A DNA stretch of 43,785 bases from Bacillus sp. 03113 (GCF_006546985.1 NZ_VATK01000026.1:1-43785); one strand, 5' to 3'; positions 35,609-43,785 are shown, counted from the stretch's first letter. Translations and numbers: made by a program. Notes: generated by a model not told the origin, from the sequence alone.

Positions 35609-35639
35609 TTGATTTAGAGCCAACTCCAAGATGTATAAT
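35609..35639 (+). promoter_or_regulatory. merR promoter with 19-base spacer and related operator
   Basis: TTGATT (35609-35614), 19 bases, TATAAT (35634-35639). The spacer has AGAGCCAACTCCAAG, half-matched to the SDR operator. The regulator therefore probably controls its own gene too. Confidence 0.8.
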
Positions 35640-35671
35640 GAACAAAAAAGCAATCTCCGGGAGGGAATAGG

Positions 35672-36160
35672 ATGAAAGCAGAGCAAACTTTTACGATAAA
35701 TCAAACCGCCGAGCAAACCGGAATTTCAAAGGATACGATCCGTTATTACGAAAAGATCGCGCTGTTGCCACGGGCGGATCGGAAGGACAACGGGCACCGT
35801 ATTTATCGGCAGGAGGACATCAATACGATTCGGCTGATATCCTGTATGAAAAAAACAGGAATGCCGCTGGAGGAAATACGGCCGTTTTTGGCGGTCACCG
35901 CCGGCACCGATCCCGCGGAATACCCCGAGCTGGTGGAGCTCTTAAAGAGCCACCGGGAAAATATCATCAACCAAATTTCCTCGCTGCAGCAGGTCGTCGA
36001 TTTTATTGACATGAAGCTAGAGGAGGGAAGATATAGCCAAGACTGCTCAGATGGCGTGTCGGAGAAACTGAGGGGGGAACCGAAATCAAAGCTCGTCTCA
36101 CCTGTTGAGATGAGTTATTTTTCCGTATCGGCCAAAACGAGAAAGCACCGGCTTCCGTAA
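35672..36160 (+). CDS. MerR family activator of the SDR
   Basis: A 162-aa protein with the MerR helix-turn-helix and wing at the N terminus (FTINQTAEQTGISKDTIRYY, ending EKIALLPRA, then HRIYRQEDI) and a dimerising coiled coil around residues 85-120. The short C-terminal part has a single cysteine only, so it is likely to sense an organic compound rather than a metal. Start ATG follows GGGAGGG by six bases. The gene is GC-richer than the surroundings, like the SDR. Confidence 0.92.
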   Translation: MKAEQTFTINQTAEQTGISKDTIRYYEKIALLPRADRKDNGHRIYRQEDINTIRLISCMKKTGMPLEEIRPFLAVTAGTDPAEYPELVELLKSHRENIINQISSLQQVVDFIDMKLEEGRYSQDCSDGVSEKLRGEPKSKLVSPVEMSYFSVSAKTRKHRLP

Positions 36161-36493
36161 AATAAGCTCGAAACATCATAAGAGAGAAAGTGCAGGAGAC
36201 TTTGGTGGCCTTTAACATAATTTGGGCATAAATATTCAATACGAAGAAATATCTATGCTCTGAGTACCTTAATGAGTGCACAACATTGCAGTATCAACGT
36301 TCAGTTCGATTTTCTACTTTACCACTATTTGTGATATGGTTCCACACTATTAATGCTAAACTACATCCTCTGTAGGTTTGGAATAAAGTTTGATCAAAAA
36401 TATCTCACAAACCGGCATATTACGATAAATTAAAAGAATCCATTTTGAAAAAAAGATTTATCTTTAGGTTAGGCAAGTAAAATCGTTGATAGT
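36161..36493. other. Intergenic region without a supported gene
   Basis: Between merR and the large hairpin. It has ATAAAGTTTGATCAAAAATATC near 36378 and AAAAGAATCCATTTTGAAAAAA near 36430, both related to the composite at 29640-29735 in the same order (given here in parts of 20 bases or fewer: ATAAAGTTTGATCAAAA and AAGAATCCATTTTGAAAA). Confidence 0.45.
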
Positions 36494-36575
36494 AAAAGGG
36501 TCTTACATATTATACATATATAATATGTAAGACCCTTTTTAATACTTATTCAAGAAATGCGCCCGTTTGTTTAAG
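36494..36575 (-). repeat. 21-base hairpin plus 3'-end box
   Basis: A perfect 21-base stem AAAAGGGTCTTACATATTAT (36494-36514 with 36519-36539), T5, then GCGCCCGTTTGTTTAAG. The stem shares ACATATTA with the hairpins at 18695 and 38805 but has its own lower part. It follows the TetR gene on the minus strand by about 100 bases. Confidence 0.85.
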
Positions 36576-36677
36576 TGTATTTCTTCACAAACTTAACCCT
36601 TAGTGACTAAGTTTATATCCCCTTTTCATATAAAAAAGCTGCCTATCGGAGCAAAAAATAAATGACTGTTTATATAG

Positions 36678-37349
36678 TTATAATAATATATTCGATATTT
36701 TCTGGGTTAAATATTCAATTTTAGGCACTATAAGGGAATCATCTACGATAGAAAGCATTTCCGACTTAAAAAGTTGTATCTTTCTTAACTTATAGAAATC
36801 TAATAATACTTGTTCAATGGTCCAATGGTTTTTCATTAAATATTTTAGATCTAGCATGTTATATAACATTTTATCCTGCAAGATTAAAAGTCTTCCGTTA
36901 ACTTCATTAAAAACACCATTATGAATTCCTTCATTATAAAAAATCAGTAACTGTTTTTCGCGAAATTGTATCGTTTCCCAAAGCTTTTCGTACATGAATG
37001 GATATGTGTTTTGGAGTTCTTTGAGAAAATCATCCGTGATAAAAAGTGCAAGTGAGACTGATTGCTCAAACACTTGTTGAAACTTGGTTGCATACATTGA
37101 TTTTTCATTAGGCAGATCTGTAGTCATTTCTTTAATATACTGTACAAACCCATCTGTAACTTTATGGAATATATCTTCCTTATTAGGAAAGTATTTATAC
37201 AGTGTTGCTCTACTTATATCCATGATTTTTGCTATATCATCCATGCGTAATGTCTGAAACCCGCCATTTCTAACCGTTGGCATTAGTTTCAGGATTAGTT
37301 TATCTTGTGTTTGTCTAAACTTTTCAGTTGTCATATTGTCATGAGTCAC
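36678..37349 (-). CDS. TetR family regulator
   Basis: A 223-aa protein with the TetR DNA-binding domain (residues 30-60: GGFQTLRMDDIAKIMDISRA, then TLYKYFPNKEDIF) and a long helical C-terminal part. It starts at GTG, seven bases after GAGGAGG. Divergent from the aldo/keto reductase at 37510 with 160 bases between; a near-palindrome GTTTAC-TTT-GTATAAAC at 37437-37453 is a possible operator. Target: probably the reductase and itself. Confidence 0.9.
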   Translation of the reverse strand: MTHDNMTTEKFRQTQDKLILKLMPTVRNGGFQTLRMDDIAKIMDISRATLYKYFPNKEDIFHKVTDGFVQYIKEMTTDLPNEKSMYATKFQQVFEQSVSLALFITDDFLKELQNTYPFMYEKLWETIQFREKQLLIFYNEGIHNGVFNEVNGRLLILQDKMLYNMLDLKYLMKNHWTIEQVLLDFYKLRKIQLFKSEMLSIVDDSLIVPKIEYLTQKISNILL

Positions 37350-37436
37350 TTTAATTCCTCCTCATTGATTACATTATACCAAAAAGCACTATTTACATAT
37401 ACAATTTATATAAAATAGACAAAAAACATCTTTTTT

Positions 37437-37453
37437 GTTTACTTTGTATAAAC
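37437..37453 (+). promoter_or_regulatory. Candidate TetR operator
   Basis: GTTTAC-TTT-GTATAAAC, inverted repeat with one extra base, in the promoter zone of the reductase. Weak by itself; placed by context. Confidence 0.35.
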
Positions 37454-37509
37454 GTCATGATACACTAGCTATGCAGTTATATTTCCGCCCTTGAAAGAGA
37501 GGTTTTAAT

Positions 37510-38457
<948 letters not shown>

Positions 38458-38510
38458 CCGTTCAGATTGGTCCGGGCATTTCAGATCGAATGTATATGGC
38501 ATACGTATAA

Positions 38511-38574
38511 GCAAAAAGGGAATTTTTCCTTAGCGTAAGTGTTTCACGTTTTGTTAGCAGTCTCCCCTTTTTGC
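38511..38574 (+). terminator. Hairpin containing a degenerate GGGGTCC-type end
   Basis: GCAAAAAGGG pairs with CCCTTTTTGC over a 43-base loop. The inner part 38542-38567 (CACGTTTTGTTAGCAGTCTC-CCC) is a diverged copy of the complement of GGGGTCCTACCAACAAAACG from 15190. The outer stem may end reductase transcription. Confidence 0.5.
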
Positions 38575-38696
38575 AGCTGTTTTCCATTAGGAGCCCAACA
38601 TGGAAGTGTATATAACAAAACGATAGGAAACGGATATACAAAGAGGAATCATTAACTTTGGTTATAGAAACGCCAGTATTCCCCTATAAAGACATC

Positions 38697-38742
38697 AAAA
38701 CCCTAATTTTCTTTCTGTTAAGCGTAAGAAAATTAGGGTTTT
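38697..38742 (+). terminator. Perfect 17-base hairpin terminator
   Basis: AAAACCCTAATTTTCTT (38697-38713) and its complement (38726-38742), then ATTTTC. The loop contains TTAAGCGTA, related to TTAGCGTA in nearby repeats. Confidence 0.85.
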
Positions 38743-38759
38743 ATTTTCTAAAAATTGTC

Positions 38760-38881
38760 TTAGCGTATATTATCAAGACCTAAATTATAAAAATCCTTAA
38801 AAATAAAGAAGAGCACATATTAGTCATGTATAATATATGCTCTTCTTTTATTCAATTAAAGCGCCCGATTATGGAAGATCG
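38760..38881 (-). repeat. Dispersed 3'-end element with covarying hairpin
   Basis: TAGCGTATATTATCAAGACC, an 18-base stem (38805-38822 with 38831-38848, one mismatch) and the box GCGCCCGATTATGGAAGATC. The flanks and the loop GTCATGTA match 18651-18776, while the lower stem has changed on both sides so that it still pairs. The GNAT gene at 39065 is the nearest minus-strand gene. Confidence 0.88.
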
Positions 38882-39000
38882 ACTATTTAATTAAAGGCTA
38901 TTTAGCCTGCTAACGCTTATTGCTAAAGCGTTAGCCGAATAAGTAACTTACTATAAGTCAGCGAACTACTTCCGTACCAGCTATCCAGTCATAAACATTT

Positions 39001-39032
39001 CCTTATTGCAGATAAGCCCCTTTTCTAGAATA
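39001..39032 (-). repeat. Degenerate 3'-end element
   Basis: CCTTATTGCAGATAAGCCCC then TTTTCTAGAATAA, close to the right half of the long copy at 6108-6198. 33 bases beyond the GNAT stop. Confidence 0.5.
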
Positions 39033-39064
39033 AATGATATTTTCTAAATATCCTTTTTTTAAAA

Positions 39065-39514
39065 TTACAGCTTTACGAAATGAGAAGATTTTGGATAATT
39101 ATTGTTCTTTTTAAATCCGTAGGAAGAATAAAATTTGTCTGCTGGTTTGGTATCTGTATAAAGAACTAATATATCAAAATAAGTTTTTGCATAATCGATA
39201 ATATTGTCTAACAGAAGTTTCCCGAGACCTTTGTTTCGATATTCTTTTTTAACATAAAACCTTCTTAAACGGCCTACCTTTTCATCTTTAGAATAAGGAT
39301 CAATATTAAGACCGCCAATAGCCAGTAAGTCATCCTTATGGTTAAAAACGCCATACAGAACCTCACCAAAATCGGAGAACTTATTAGAACCATCCTTAAA
39401 CTCATTTAGCAATCGTTCTAAAAATCGAAATCCATCGGCCTTACTTTCCAAAACTAAATGGTTTAAATTAATATTATTCAAGTCTTCAATTCTTTTAACT
39501 TTAAATTGTGACAT
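39065..39514 (-). CDS. GNAT family N-acetyltransferase
   Basis: A 149-aa acetyltransferase. The core reads VGRLRRFYVKKEYRNKGLGK (acetyl-CoA loop) and LYTDTKPADKFYSSYGFKKN at the C terminus. I chose ATG 39514 (MSQFKVKRIED): GGGGAAAG precedes it, whereas the longer frame to 39607 adds 31 residues with no site. Substrate unknown. The box element follows the stop. Confidence 0.85.
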   Translation of the reverse strand: MSQFKVKRIEDLNNINLNHLVLESKADGFRFLERLLNEFKDGSNKFSDFGEVLYGVFNHKDDLLAIGGLNIDPYSKDEKVGRLRRFYVKKEYRNKGLGKLLLDNIIDYAKTYFDILVLYTDTKPADKFYSSYGFKKNNNYPKSSHFVKL

Positions 39515-39610
39515 ATGCTTTCCCCAATTCATACAAAACAATAAATAAAATGAACTAATATAATATAAAACCACTGCAAATTTACTGTTGTTAAAAGAGT
39601 GTCTCATTTA

Positions 39611-39634
39611 AGAATGGCGCCCGTTACTTGATGA
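39611..39634 (-). repeat. Dispersed 3'-end box
   Basis: AGAATGGCGCCCGTTACTTG and ATGA, six bases beyond the Nudix pseudogene stop at 39640, and just upstream of the GNAT start region. Confidence 0.65.
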
Positions 39635-39639
39635 ACATT

Positions 39640-40099
39640 TTAATAATATTCAAGGAGTTTTTCATCGATTTCATCTATGTAACCGATTTTTCTTTCTCTA
39701 TCCCATAAAGCAATTTGTTCTGCTTCTTCATTTTCCTTAAAAGGTTTTAATTCCTCTATTTCACCACTATACAATGCACCATATTCTATTCTATCATCAG
39801 GTTTTAATTTAAACTTCATTAACCCCCTTAAAAGATAATTGTTTAATTGATTGATTTGTTTCCTCAAATAATTCCCTTATTGCACATTCCCTTGGTGTTT
39901 CCCCTTCATCTATAATTCCACCAGCCAATTCCCAGTTCTGTCTCCACTTATTAAAAATTAAAAGATATTTTTCTTCATATTTAGCTACCACTAATGAATG
40001 AGTTAAGGGTGCATCAGTTACATAGTTGTTTATTTCCTCTTCGTTAATCTTAAGAAAATCCAAAAATACATTGCCTTTTTTGCTTACTAAAATCGACAT
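39640..40099 (-). pseudogene. Nudix hydrolase, frameshifted in a G5 tract
   Basis: From ATG 40099 (GGAGGG six bases upstream) the frame reads a Nudix protein, with the box GGIIDEGETPRECAI then RELFEETNQ, and ends after SFKGVNEV. If the G5 run at 39823-39827 were G4, it would continue SFKGLMKFKLKPDDRIEYGA to the natural end WDRERKIGYIDEIDEKLLEY (last residues at 39640). The repaired protein has about 152 aa, normal for the family. As written, both parts are open but separate. Confidence 0.88.
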
Positions 40100-40200
40100 A
40101 ATCAACCCTCCAATTTATGGTTTTATAGTATATTTCTTTAATATACTTAAAAAATCCTTTTTAACTATCCTGCCCTTTAACTGATTAAAGACCAAGAAAA

Positions 40201-40260
40201 ATGGACTGTTGAAAACAGTCCATCGTTGTTGTTCAATTCTTGCGCCCGTTTCTTGAATAA
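40201..40260 (-). repeat. Dispersed 3'-end element
   Basis: ATGGACTGTT-GAA-AACAGTCCAT hairpin (40201-40223) and GCGCCCGTTTCTTGAATAA, 18 bases beyond the SUKH pseudogene stop. Confidence 0.8.
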
Positions 40261-40277
40261 CTATTAAGCTTTTTTTA

Positions 40278-40695
40278 TTAATCCTCATCAATCTCATCTT
40301 CATATTCAGAATTTGATACAATAAATTCTTTTAAGTTAGAAGCTAATTCTTCTAATTCTTCCGTTTCGTGATACCAAATATAAACTTTATTATCCATTAC
40401 AGTATCAGTAATTCGAAAACACAATTTGTCTCCTGCACCATCTTCACCAATAGATATTAATCATCAGCCATTCCTTCATCTCTCATCTCCTTATTTTGTC
40501 TTACAATATCATCCCAATTTCTCTTTAGGTTTTGGGGGTCTTTAATAGGAAATAGAGTCCATTCGCTAATCTGAGCATTGTTAGTTATTTTAAATAGATC
40601 TTTATATTGTTTTGGGAAGGAAACACCTAATTGTTCTTCTGCTGATTTTATATTTAAATCCGTATTTAAGACTATGCTGTTTATTTTTGCTTATA
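40278..40695 (-). pseudogene. SMI1/KNR4 (SUKH) family immunity-type protein, broken
   Basis: The minus strand reads NTDLNIKSAEEQLGVSFPKQ, YKDLFKITNNAQ and SEWTLFPIKDPQNLK, then MADD and a stop near 40459. With one base restored there the frame continues LISIGEDGAGDKLCFRITD, VYIWYHETEELEELASNLKE and ends at 40278 after YEDEIDED. The start region also lacks a start codon (a stop lies just upstream). SUKH proteins are mostly immunity proteins against contact-delivered toxins. No toxin gene is in the window. It was too fragmented to appear as one long frame. Confidence 0.82.
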
Positions 40696-40806
40696 CTATA
40701 CTAGATTTAAAAAAAACAATTTACTGAATAAAAATAAAAAGAAGTTCCGTCCCTGTCCATTTATTGGTTTTTTGAACTTTTTAAGCCTTTTTGCGGTCTA
40801 TGACAG

Positions 40807-40995
40807 CTACGCTGTAGCTAGGATAGCTAACACCGATATGATAAGAATAAATGAGATTGTAAACCAAAATGTATTTTTCCTATACTTTTTTTCATATTTA
40901 ATTTTTTCGATTATTGAAATTAAATTTAAACAGAAGACTATTCCCCAGATTGGTAATGTAATGAATCCGATTAATATTAAAAATTTTAAAAACAT
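40807..40995 (-). CDS. Small two-helix membrane protein
   Basis: 62 aa: helix 1 FLILIGFITLPIWGIVFCL, a basic loop EKIKYEKKYRKN, helix 2 FTISFILIISVLAILATA. AAGGGG precedes the ATG by eight bases. Function unknown; such proteins may support a membrane complex or be orphan. It is convincing because of its site and composition, not of any family match. Confidence 0.6.
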   Translation of the reverse strand: MFLKFLILIGFITLPIWGIVFCLNLISIIEKIKYEKKYRKNTFWFTISFILIISVLAILATA

Positions 40996-41048
40996 ATAAA
41001 TAACCCCTTAAATTTGATGGGCATGTGACGGTACCCTATTGCAGAAAT

Positions 41049-41068
41049 GCGCTCATTTACTTGAATAA
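41049..41068 (-). repeat. Dispersed 3'-end box
   Basis: TGCGCTCATTTACTTGAATA, a weak copy, 50 bases beyond the stop of the small gene at 41118. Confidence 0.4.
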
Positions 41069-41117
41069 GAAGTAGCTGGTTTCCCTCTCTAAATGGAAGC
41101 ACCTCGGTTACAAAAAA

Positions 41118-41273
41118 CTATTTATCATTTTTTAAGTTGTCTACCTTTTCTTCAATCCTTTTTAGACGGTCATTATGTTTTTTTGTATTCCGTACATATA
41201 AAACTATAAGAATAATAAAAACCACAGGTGCAAGGATTGTAAATAATTGATAAATGATGTCCCCAATATTCAT
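41118..41273 (-). CDS. DUF4083-like small membrane protein
   Basis: 51 aa: MNIGDIIYQLFTILAPVVF starts a single helix, followed by a charged coiled tail (RLKRIEEKVDNLKND). The opening and size match DUF4083 proteins found in Bacillus, of unknown function. GGAGG lies seven bases before the ATG at 41273; an ATG two codons upstream overlaps the site. Too short for automatic calling. Confidence 0.75.
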   Translation of the reverse strand: MNIGDIIYQLFTILAPVVFIILIVLYVRNTKKHNDRLKRIEEKVDNLKNDK

Positions 41274-41564
41274 GTTCATTCCTCCATTTTATTTATAATA
41301 ACCATATTATACCATTTGTTTAATAACCATCTTAAATTAACCTCTTTTTAATTAAGAAAATGAGCTGAACTTAACTTTGAAATCCAACAAAAGTCCCCTA
41401 AAAGAAATGAAACGCTAATCCTTATAGAATACCAGCTAATATAAGTCAATACTTTTGGCTTAATATTAATTCATAAGTAATGTTACAATAAAAGAAGGCA
41501 TGACAAAGAGACTTCAAAACAACAATTTGAAGTTTTTGTAATTAATGTAATTATCAGGTATTTG
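41274..41564. other. Spacer between the DUF4083 gene and the IS110 element
   Basis: About 290 bases with no gene. It must contain the right end of the IS110 element; CTTCAAAACAACAATTTGAAG at about 41512-41531 is a short inverted repeat near it (given as arms CTTCAAA and TTTGAAG). Confidence 0.4.
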
Positions 41565-42766
41565 TTATGCCGTAAAACTCTCTTTATGCTTGAGAATGGC
41601 ATAAATCCAATGTAATAGCTTGTTGGCGCAGGCTATTATCGCTACTTTGTGAGGTTTTCCCTCACTTCTTTTTTTGTCGTAAAACTCTCTCAGTTTGGTG
41701 TGGTGTTTCGATTATTCGTTAATCCACACTGAACGGCTGTATATAAAGCTTGTCGTAGCTTGGAAGAGCCTCTTTTCGTGATGCGGTTTATAGTAGCTGT
41801 AAACTTACCTGATTGATAGATCCTGGGATCAATTCCTGCATAGGCCACTAGCTTTTTAGGGTGACTAAACTGCTTGATTTCCCCAATTTCAGAGATAAGT
41901 GTAGCTGCAATCTTACATCCTACTCCCGGTATGGAACGGAGAATCTCATACTCTTCAAACTGCTTAGCTAATTCATCAATCTCTTGTTCTAGGATGGATA
42001 GAAACTCTTTTTGTTGAAGAAGCATTTGGACGTACATCTTTAAGGTCACTAAATGGCTCTGATATAGGGTTTTCTTAAAGGGATTTCGTTCTGCTGCTTC
42101 TTTAAGCTTATTCGCTTTATCCCAAAACCATTCATACGAACGTTTTCCTCCTAGACTATGCATCACACTCGCTAGTTCATCTGTTGTTTCCTTTAAAACG
42201 ACGTCAGAAGTAGGATATAAAAGCAAGGTTTTTAAAGATACCTGTGAATACAAATTCCCAAAAACGCCTTTATATTCAGGAAAAACTTGATCTAGAATCG
42301 TTTGAAACTGTAGTTTTAACTGTACGTAATTACGAGTTAATGAATCATGTTGTCTAGATAAATTACGTAAGTTCATGGTTTGAACATTTTTTCGGTGGAA
42401 TGTTTCTAGATCTTCCTTGTAGTAGAGTTCGCATAAATGTCGAGCATCAGCTGGATCTGACTTAACCTTTCGAAGGCTACTCTTTTTAGTTTCGTAAGAA
42501 ACTACTGGATTCACTAAATAGTAGGTTATCCTCCTTTCCTCAAGATACTGAAGTACAGGTTCATGATAGTGTCCAGTTGACTCAAAAATGACCACAGGAT
42601 CTGCTTCAGCGGTCAATTTGACCTCCTTGTAAAATATATAAAAATCATGTAAACCATTGGTATCATGCTTAAACTTAAAGGTTTTTCCAAAAGGTTGCTT
42701 TCTTGCCAAAAAAGCTTGGACTTGACTTTCTCCTTTTGCGACATCCAGACCAATAACTGGATCCAT
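41565..42766 (-). pseudogene. IS110-family transposase (DEDD + serine), one-base frameshift near the end
   Basis: The first 358 residues hold the whole N-terminal DEDD (RuvC-like) domain: Asp8 in GLDVAKG, Glu in FESTGHYH and Asp residues in KSDPADARHL; then a long helical linker and the C-terminal Transposase_20 part with SIPGVGCKIAATLISEIG and KRGSSKLRQAL, whose serine is the nucleophile. It stops at 41690 after NRNTTPN. One base more at about 41692-41696 would continue KLREFYDKKRSEGKPHKVAI then CANKLLHWIYAILKHKES and stop at 41565, the usual end. The truncated form lacks that last segment; activity is uncertain. Confidence 0.9.
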
Positions 42767-42802
42767 ACTTTATCTCATCTCCTTTTACTTATTTGCCGGC
42801 AG

Positions 42803-42890
42803 CTCCTATCTATCTTGTAGTTTCATAGCTTCGCTTGTTATTCGGGATCAAAGCCCCAACCAGCCTCAAACATGTTTCTACAAGTAGGAG
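42803..42890 (-). ncRNA. Candidate IS110 bridge RNA (structured leader)
   Basis: Between the left end and the transposase start, CTCCTA (42803-42808) pairs with TAGGAG (42885-42890) and CTTGTAG (42814-42820) with CTACAAG (42878-42884), making a 13-pair stem with one bulge that closes a loop of about 57 bases. Further hairpins (GGGATC...CCC type) occur in the same 150 bases. IS110-group elements express a bridge RNA from this place whose internal loops pair with target and donor DNA. Fold and place agree; expression is inferred. Confidence 0.6.
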
Positions 42891-42969
42891 GTGGACAATA
42901 TTCTGGACGGGATCAAGTCCCACGCGCCCGATCGTCCTACCCCGACTACCTAAAGCATAACCCATATAA

Positions 42970-43034
42970 AATAGGCCAACCAGTAATCACTACTAGTTGA
43001 CCTTATAATACGAAGCGCCCTTTTGTTGAAGATC
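42970..43034 (-). repeat. Dispersed 3'-end element
   Basis: A 12-base stem GGCCAACCAGTA/TACTAGTTGACC with two C-A mismatches on the plus strand that are U-G on the minus strand, then GCGCCCTTTTGTTGAAGATC. It lies about 90 bases beyond the stop of the gene at 43127. Confidence 0.85.
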
Positions 43035-43126
43035 AAAGGCTGTTGAACCTGGCTCGCACTTAATGAACTCTAGCATCCGTTATCTTCCTAGTATATGCAG
43101 AAACACTCACCGTTAGCTGATTACGA

Positions 43127-43498
43127 CTAAATATAATATTGTGTTTCTCTTACAGCAATAATTTCAATATCAGTACAATAAAAGTGAAGGGTTTCTTGTT
43201 CATAATCAATCACTTCATATTTCTTTTTTTCCCAACCTCTATCCTTTATGTCCTGAATATCTATTGATATTTGATGATACTGACCTCCACTTTCAAAGTT
43301 GATACTCTCAGGATTGTAGAACCGAAAGTGGGCAATATATTGTTTTTCCTCAACCTCAATAATAAACTCAATATCAAGTAAAGAGTTGCCTTCAAAATAT
43401 TCACTTTGAAACCTGATAAAAAAACCAACAATATACTTTATATTTTCCAATGAAAAGTCTTTCGTTGTATCCGTTATTAGGTTAATATTTTTAATCAA
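43127..43498 (-). CDS. Conserved-looking protein of unknown function
   Basis: A 123-aa acidic, beta-rich soluble protein. TTG start at 43498 with GGAGTG six or seven bases upstream; no ATG is available in the first 100 codons. The pattern of alternating hydrophobic strands (FIIEVEEKQYIAHFRFYNPE, YHQISIDIQDIKDRGWEKKK) suggests a small all-beta or alpha/beta fold and the size is that of many immunity proteins, but I do not recognise a family. It is a single-gene unit. Confidence 0.65.
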   Translation of the reverse strand: MIKNINLITDTTKDFSLENIKYIVGFFIRFQSEYFEGNSLLDIEFIIEVEEKQYIAHFRFYNPESINFESGGQYHQISIDIQDIKDRGWEKKKYEVIDYEQETLHFYCTDIEIIAVRETQYYI

Positions 43499-43589
43499 TT
43501 AAATCACTCCACATAACCAATTACACTATAATTCCACTTAGAAAACATGTTATCCTTTTTCAAATTCTTGTAATTATTGCTAAATACCA

Positions 43590-43636
43590 ATTATTTCAAA
43601 TCCAAGCGATCGACTCAATCTTTTTTTTCGCAAAAA
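43590..43636 (-). repeat. Left part of the long dispersed element
   Basis: AATTATTTCAAATCC, GCGATCGACTCAATC, TTTTTTCGCAAAAA: matches 6108-6150 over about 45 bases. Here it continues into a different hairpin. Confidence 0.7.
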
Positions 43637-43639
43637 TCA

Positions 43640-43665
43640 AAACCACCAGTGTGAACTGGTGGTTT
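43640..43665 (-). terminator. Terminator of a minus-strand unit entering from the right
   Basis: AAACCACCAGT-GTGA-ACTGGTGGTTT, a perfect 11-base stem, followed on the minus strand by TGATTTTTGCG. It closes a transcript that begins beyond the window. Confidence 0.8.
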
Positions 43666-43785
43666 GCTCTGCGGCTGAAAGCCTCTTTTACCGGCCTTGG
43701 CCTAAAATGCCCGCTGATAGGGTTTCCCGCCTGCACCACATTCACTCACTAATTCTAAAGAATTTCTTTATTTCTTCCGATTTTT
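43666..43785 (-). other. GC-rich structured tail at the window edge
   Basis: On the minus strand this reads GCAGGCGGGAAACC, GCGGGCATTTTAGGCC, AAGGCCGGTAAAAGAGGC, TTTCAGCCGC, right up to the terminator. It is distinctly GC-richer than its surroundings, has no long frame and looks like structured RNA or the 3' end of an element. I cannot name it. Confidence 0.4.

Larger units (their letters stand above)
41565..42935 (-). mobile_element. IS110-family insertion sequence (approximate limits)
   Basis: A transposase gene with a structured leader on its 5' side, as in the IS110 group. No terminal inverted repeats are expected for this family and I see none, so ends are not exact: the 5' (left) end is probably near 42935, where a 3'-end box (GCGCCCGATCG) runs into TCCTACCCCGAC; the 3' end lies between 41290 and 41565. 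The element may therefore have inserted in a copy of the dispersed repeat. Confidence 0.75.

Noticed and set aside
40115-40321. Minus-strand frame of 68 codons between the SUKH and Nudix genes
   Set aside because: It runs through the repeat element and out of frame across the end of the SUKH pseudogene.

Overview
The window reads as the chromosome of a low-GC Gram-positive bacterium of the Bacillaceae. Purine-rich ribosome binding sites precede most genes, TTG and GTG starts are used, U-tailed intrinsic terminators are common, and several products have their closest family matches in Bacillus (YdeI, YhjD, DUF4083, stand-alone AICAR transformylase under a ZTP riboswitch). I cannot assign a species. 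There is no core operon: it is an accessory landscape of small one- to three-gene units (acetyltransferases, Nudix hydrolases, short-chain dehydrogenases, aldo/keto reductases, small regulators) separated by repeat-rich spacers.

Layout. 0.6-7.2 kb: YdeI-CDGSH protein, GNAT, PQQ-type sugar dehydrogenase, a membrane protein, a HAD phosphatase and two small proteins. 7.2-11.4 kb: a TetR-controlled redox cluster (aldo/keto reductase, tetR, two SDRs) in which the operator/promoter and the start of an SDR gene are duplicated, so the second promoter copy now sits in front of the reductase. 11.7-15.1 kb: a membrane-anchored alpha/beta hydrolase, an MFS remnant and YhjD. 15.5-18.4 kb: a MarR operon (broken membrane protein, marR, saccharopine-dehydrogenase-like protein, cytochrome P450) whose P450 is cut off at a GGGGTCCTACCAAC repeat end. 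18.7-24.4 kb: broken AlbA_2 gene, Nudix, threonine aldolase, broken LysE exporter, beta-lactamase-fold hydrolase. 24.6-27.3 kb: an apparently complete group II intron with an RT-maturase-HNH protein. 27.4-30.1 kb: a deleted hydrolase with an ArsR regulator, and transposon-end-like repeats. 30.1-38.5 kb: EamA transporter behind an attenuator, AICAR transformylase with a ZTP riboswitch, GNAT, XRE regulator, a divergent SDR/MerR pair with matched 19-bp-spacer promoters, and a divergent TetR/aldo-keto reductase pair. 38.5-43.8 kb: small GNAT, Nudix and SUKH genes, two small membrane proteins, an IS110-family element with a structured leader that may be its bridge RNA, and an unknown gene.

Two patterns run through the window. 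(1) A dispersed element lies at the 3' end of most genes. Read in the sense of the preceding gene it is a box close to CTTCAACAATCGGGCGC, then a hairpin that varies between copies, often ending in AGGGCCA. Hairpins are often perfect only on the sense strand, through G-U pairs, and some copies show compensatory changes. (2) At least seven genes carry a single-base indel or stop (membrane protein before marR, AlbA_2, LysE, GNAT, Nudix, SUKH, IS110 transposase), several in homopolymers. This is either widespread decay of accessory genes or uncorrected sequencing error, and it affects how every broken gene here should be read.
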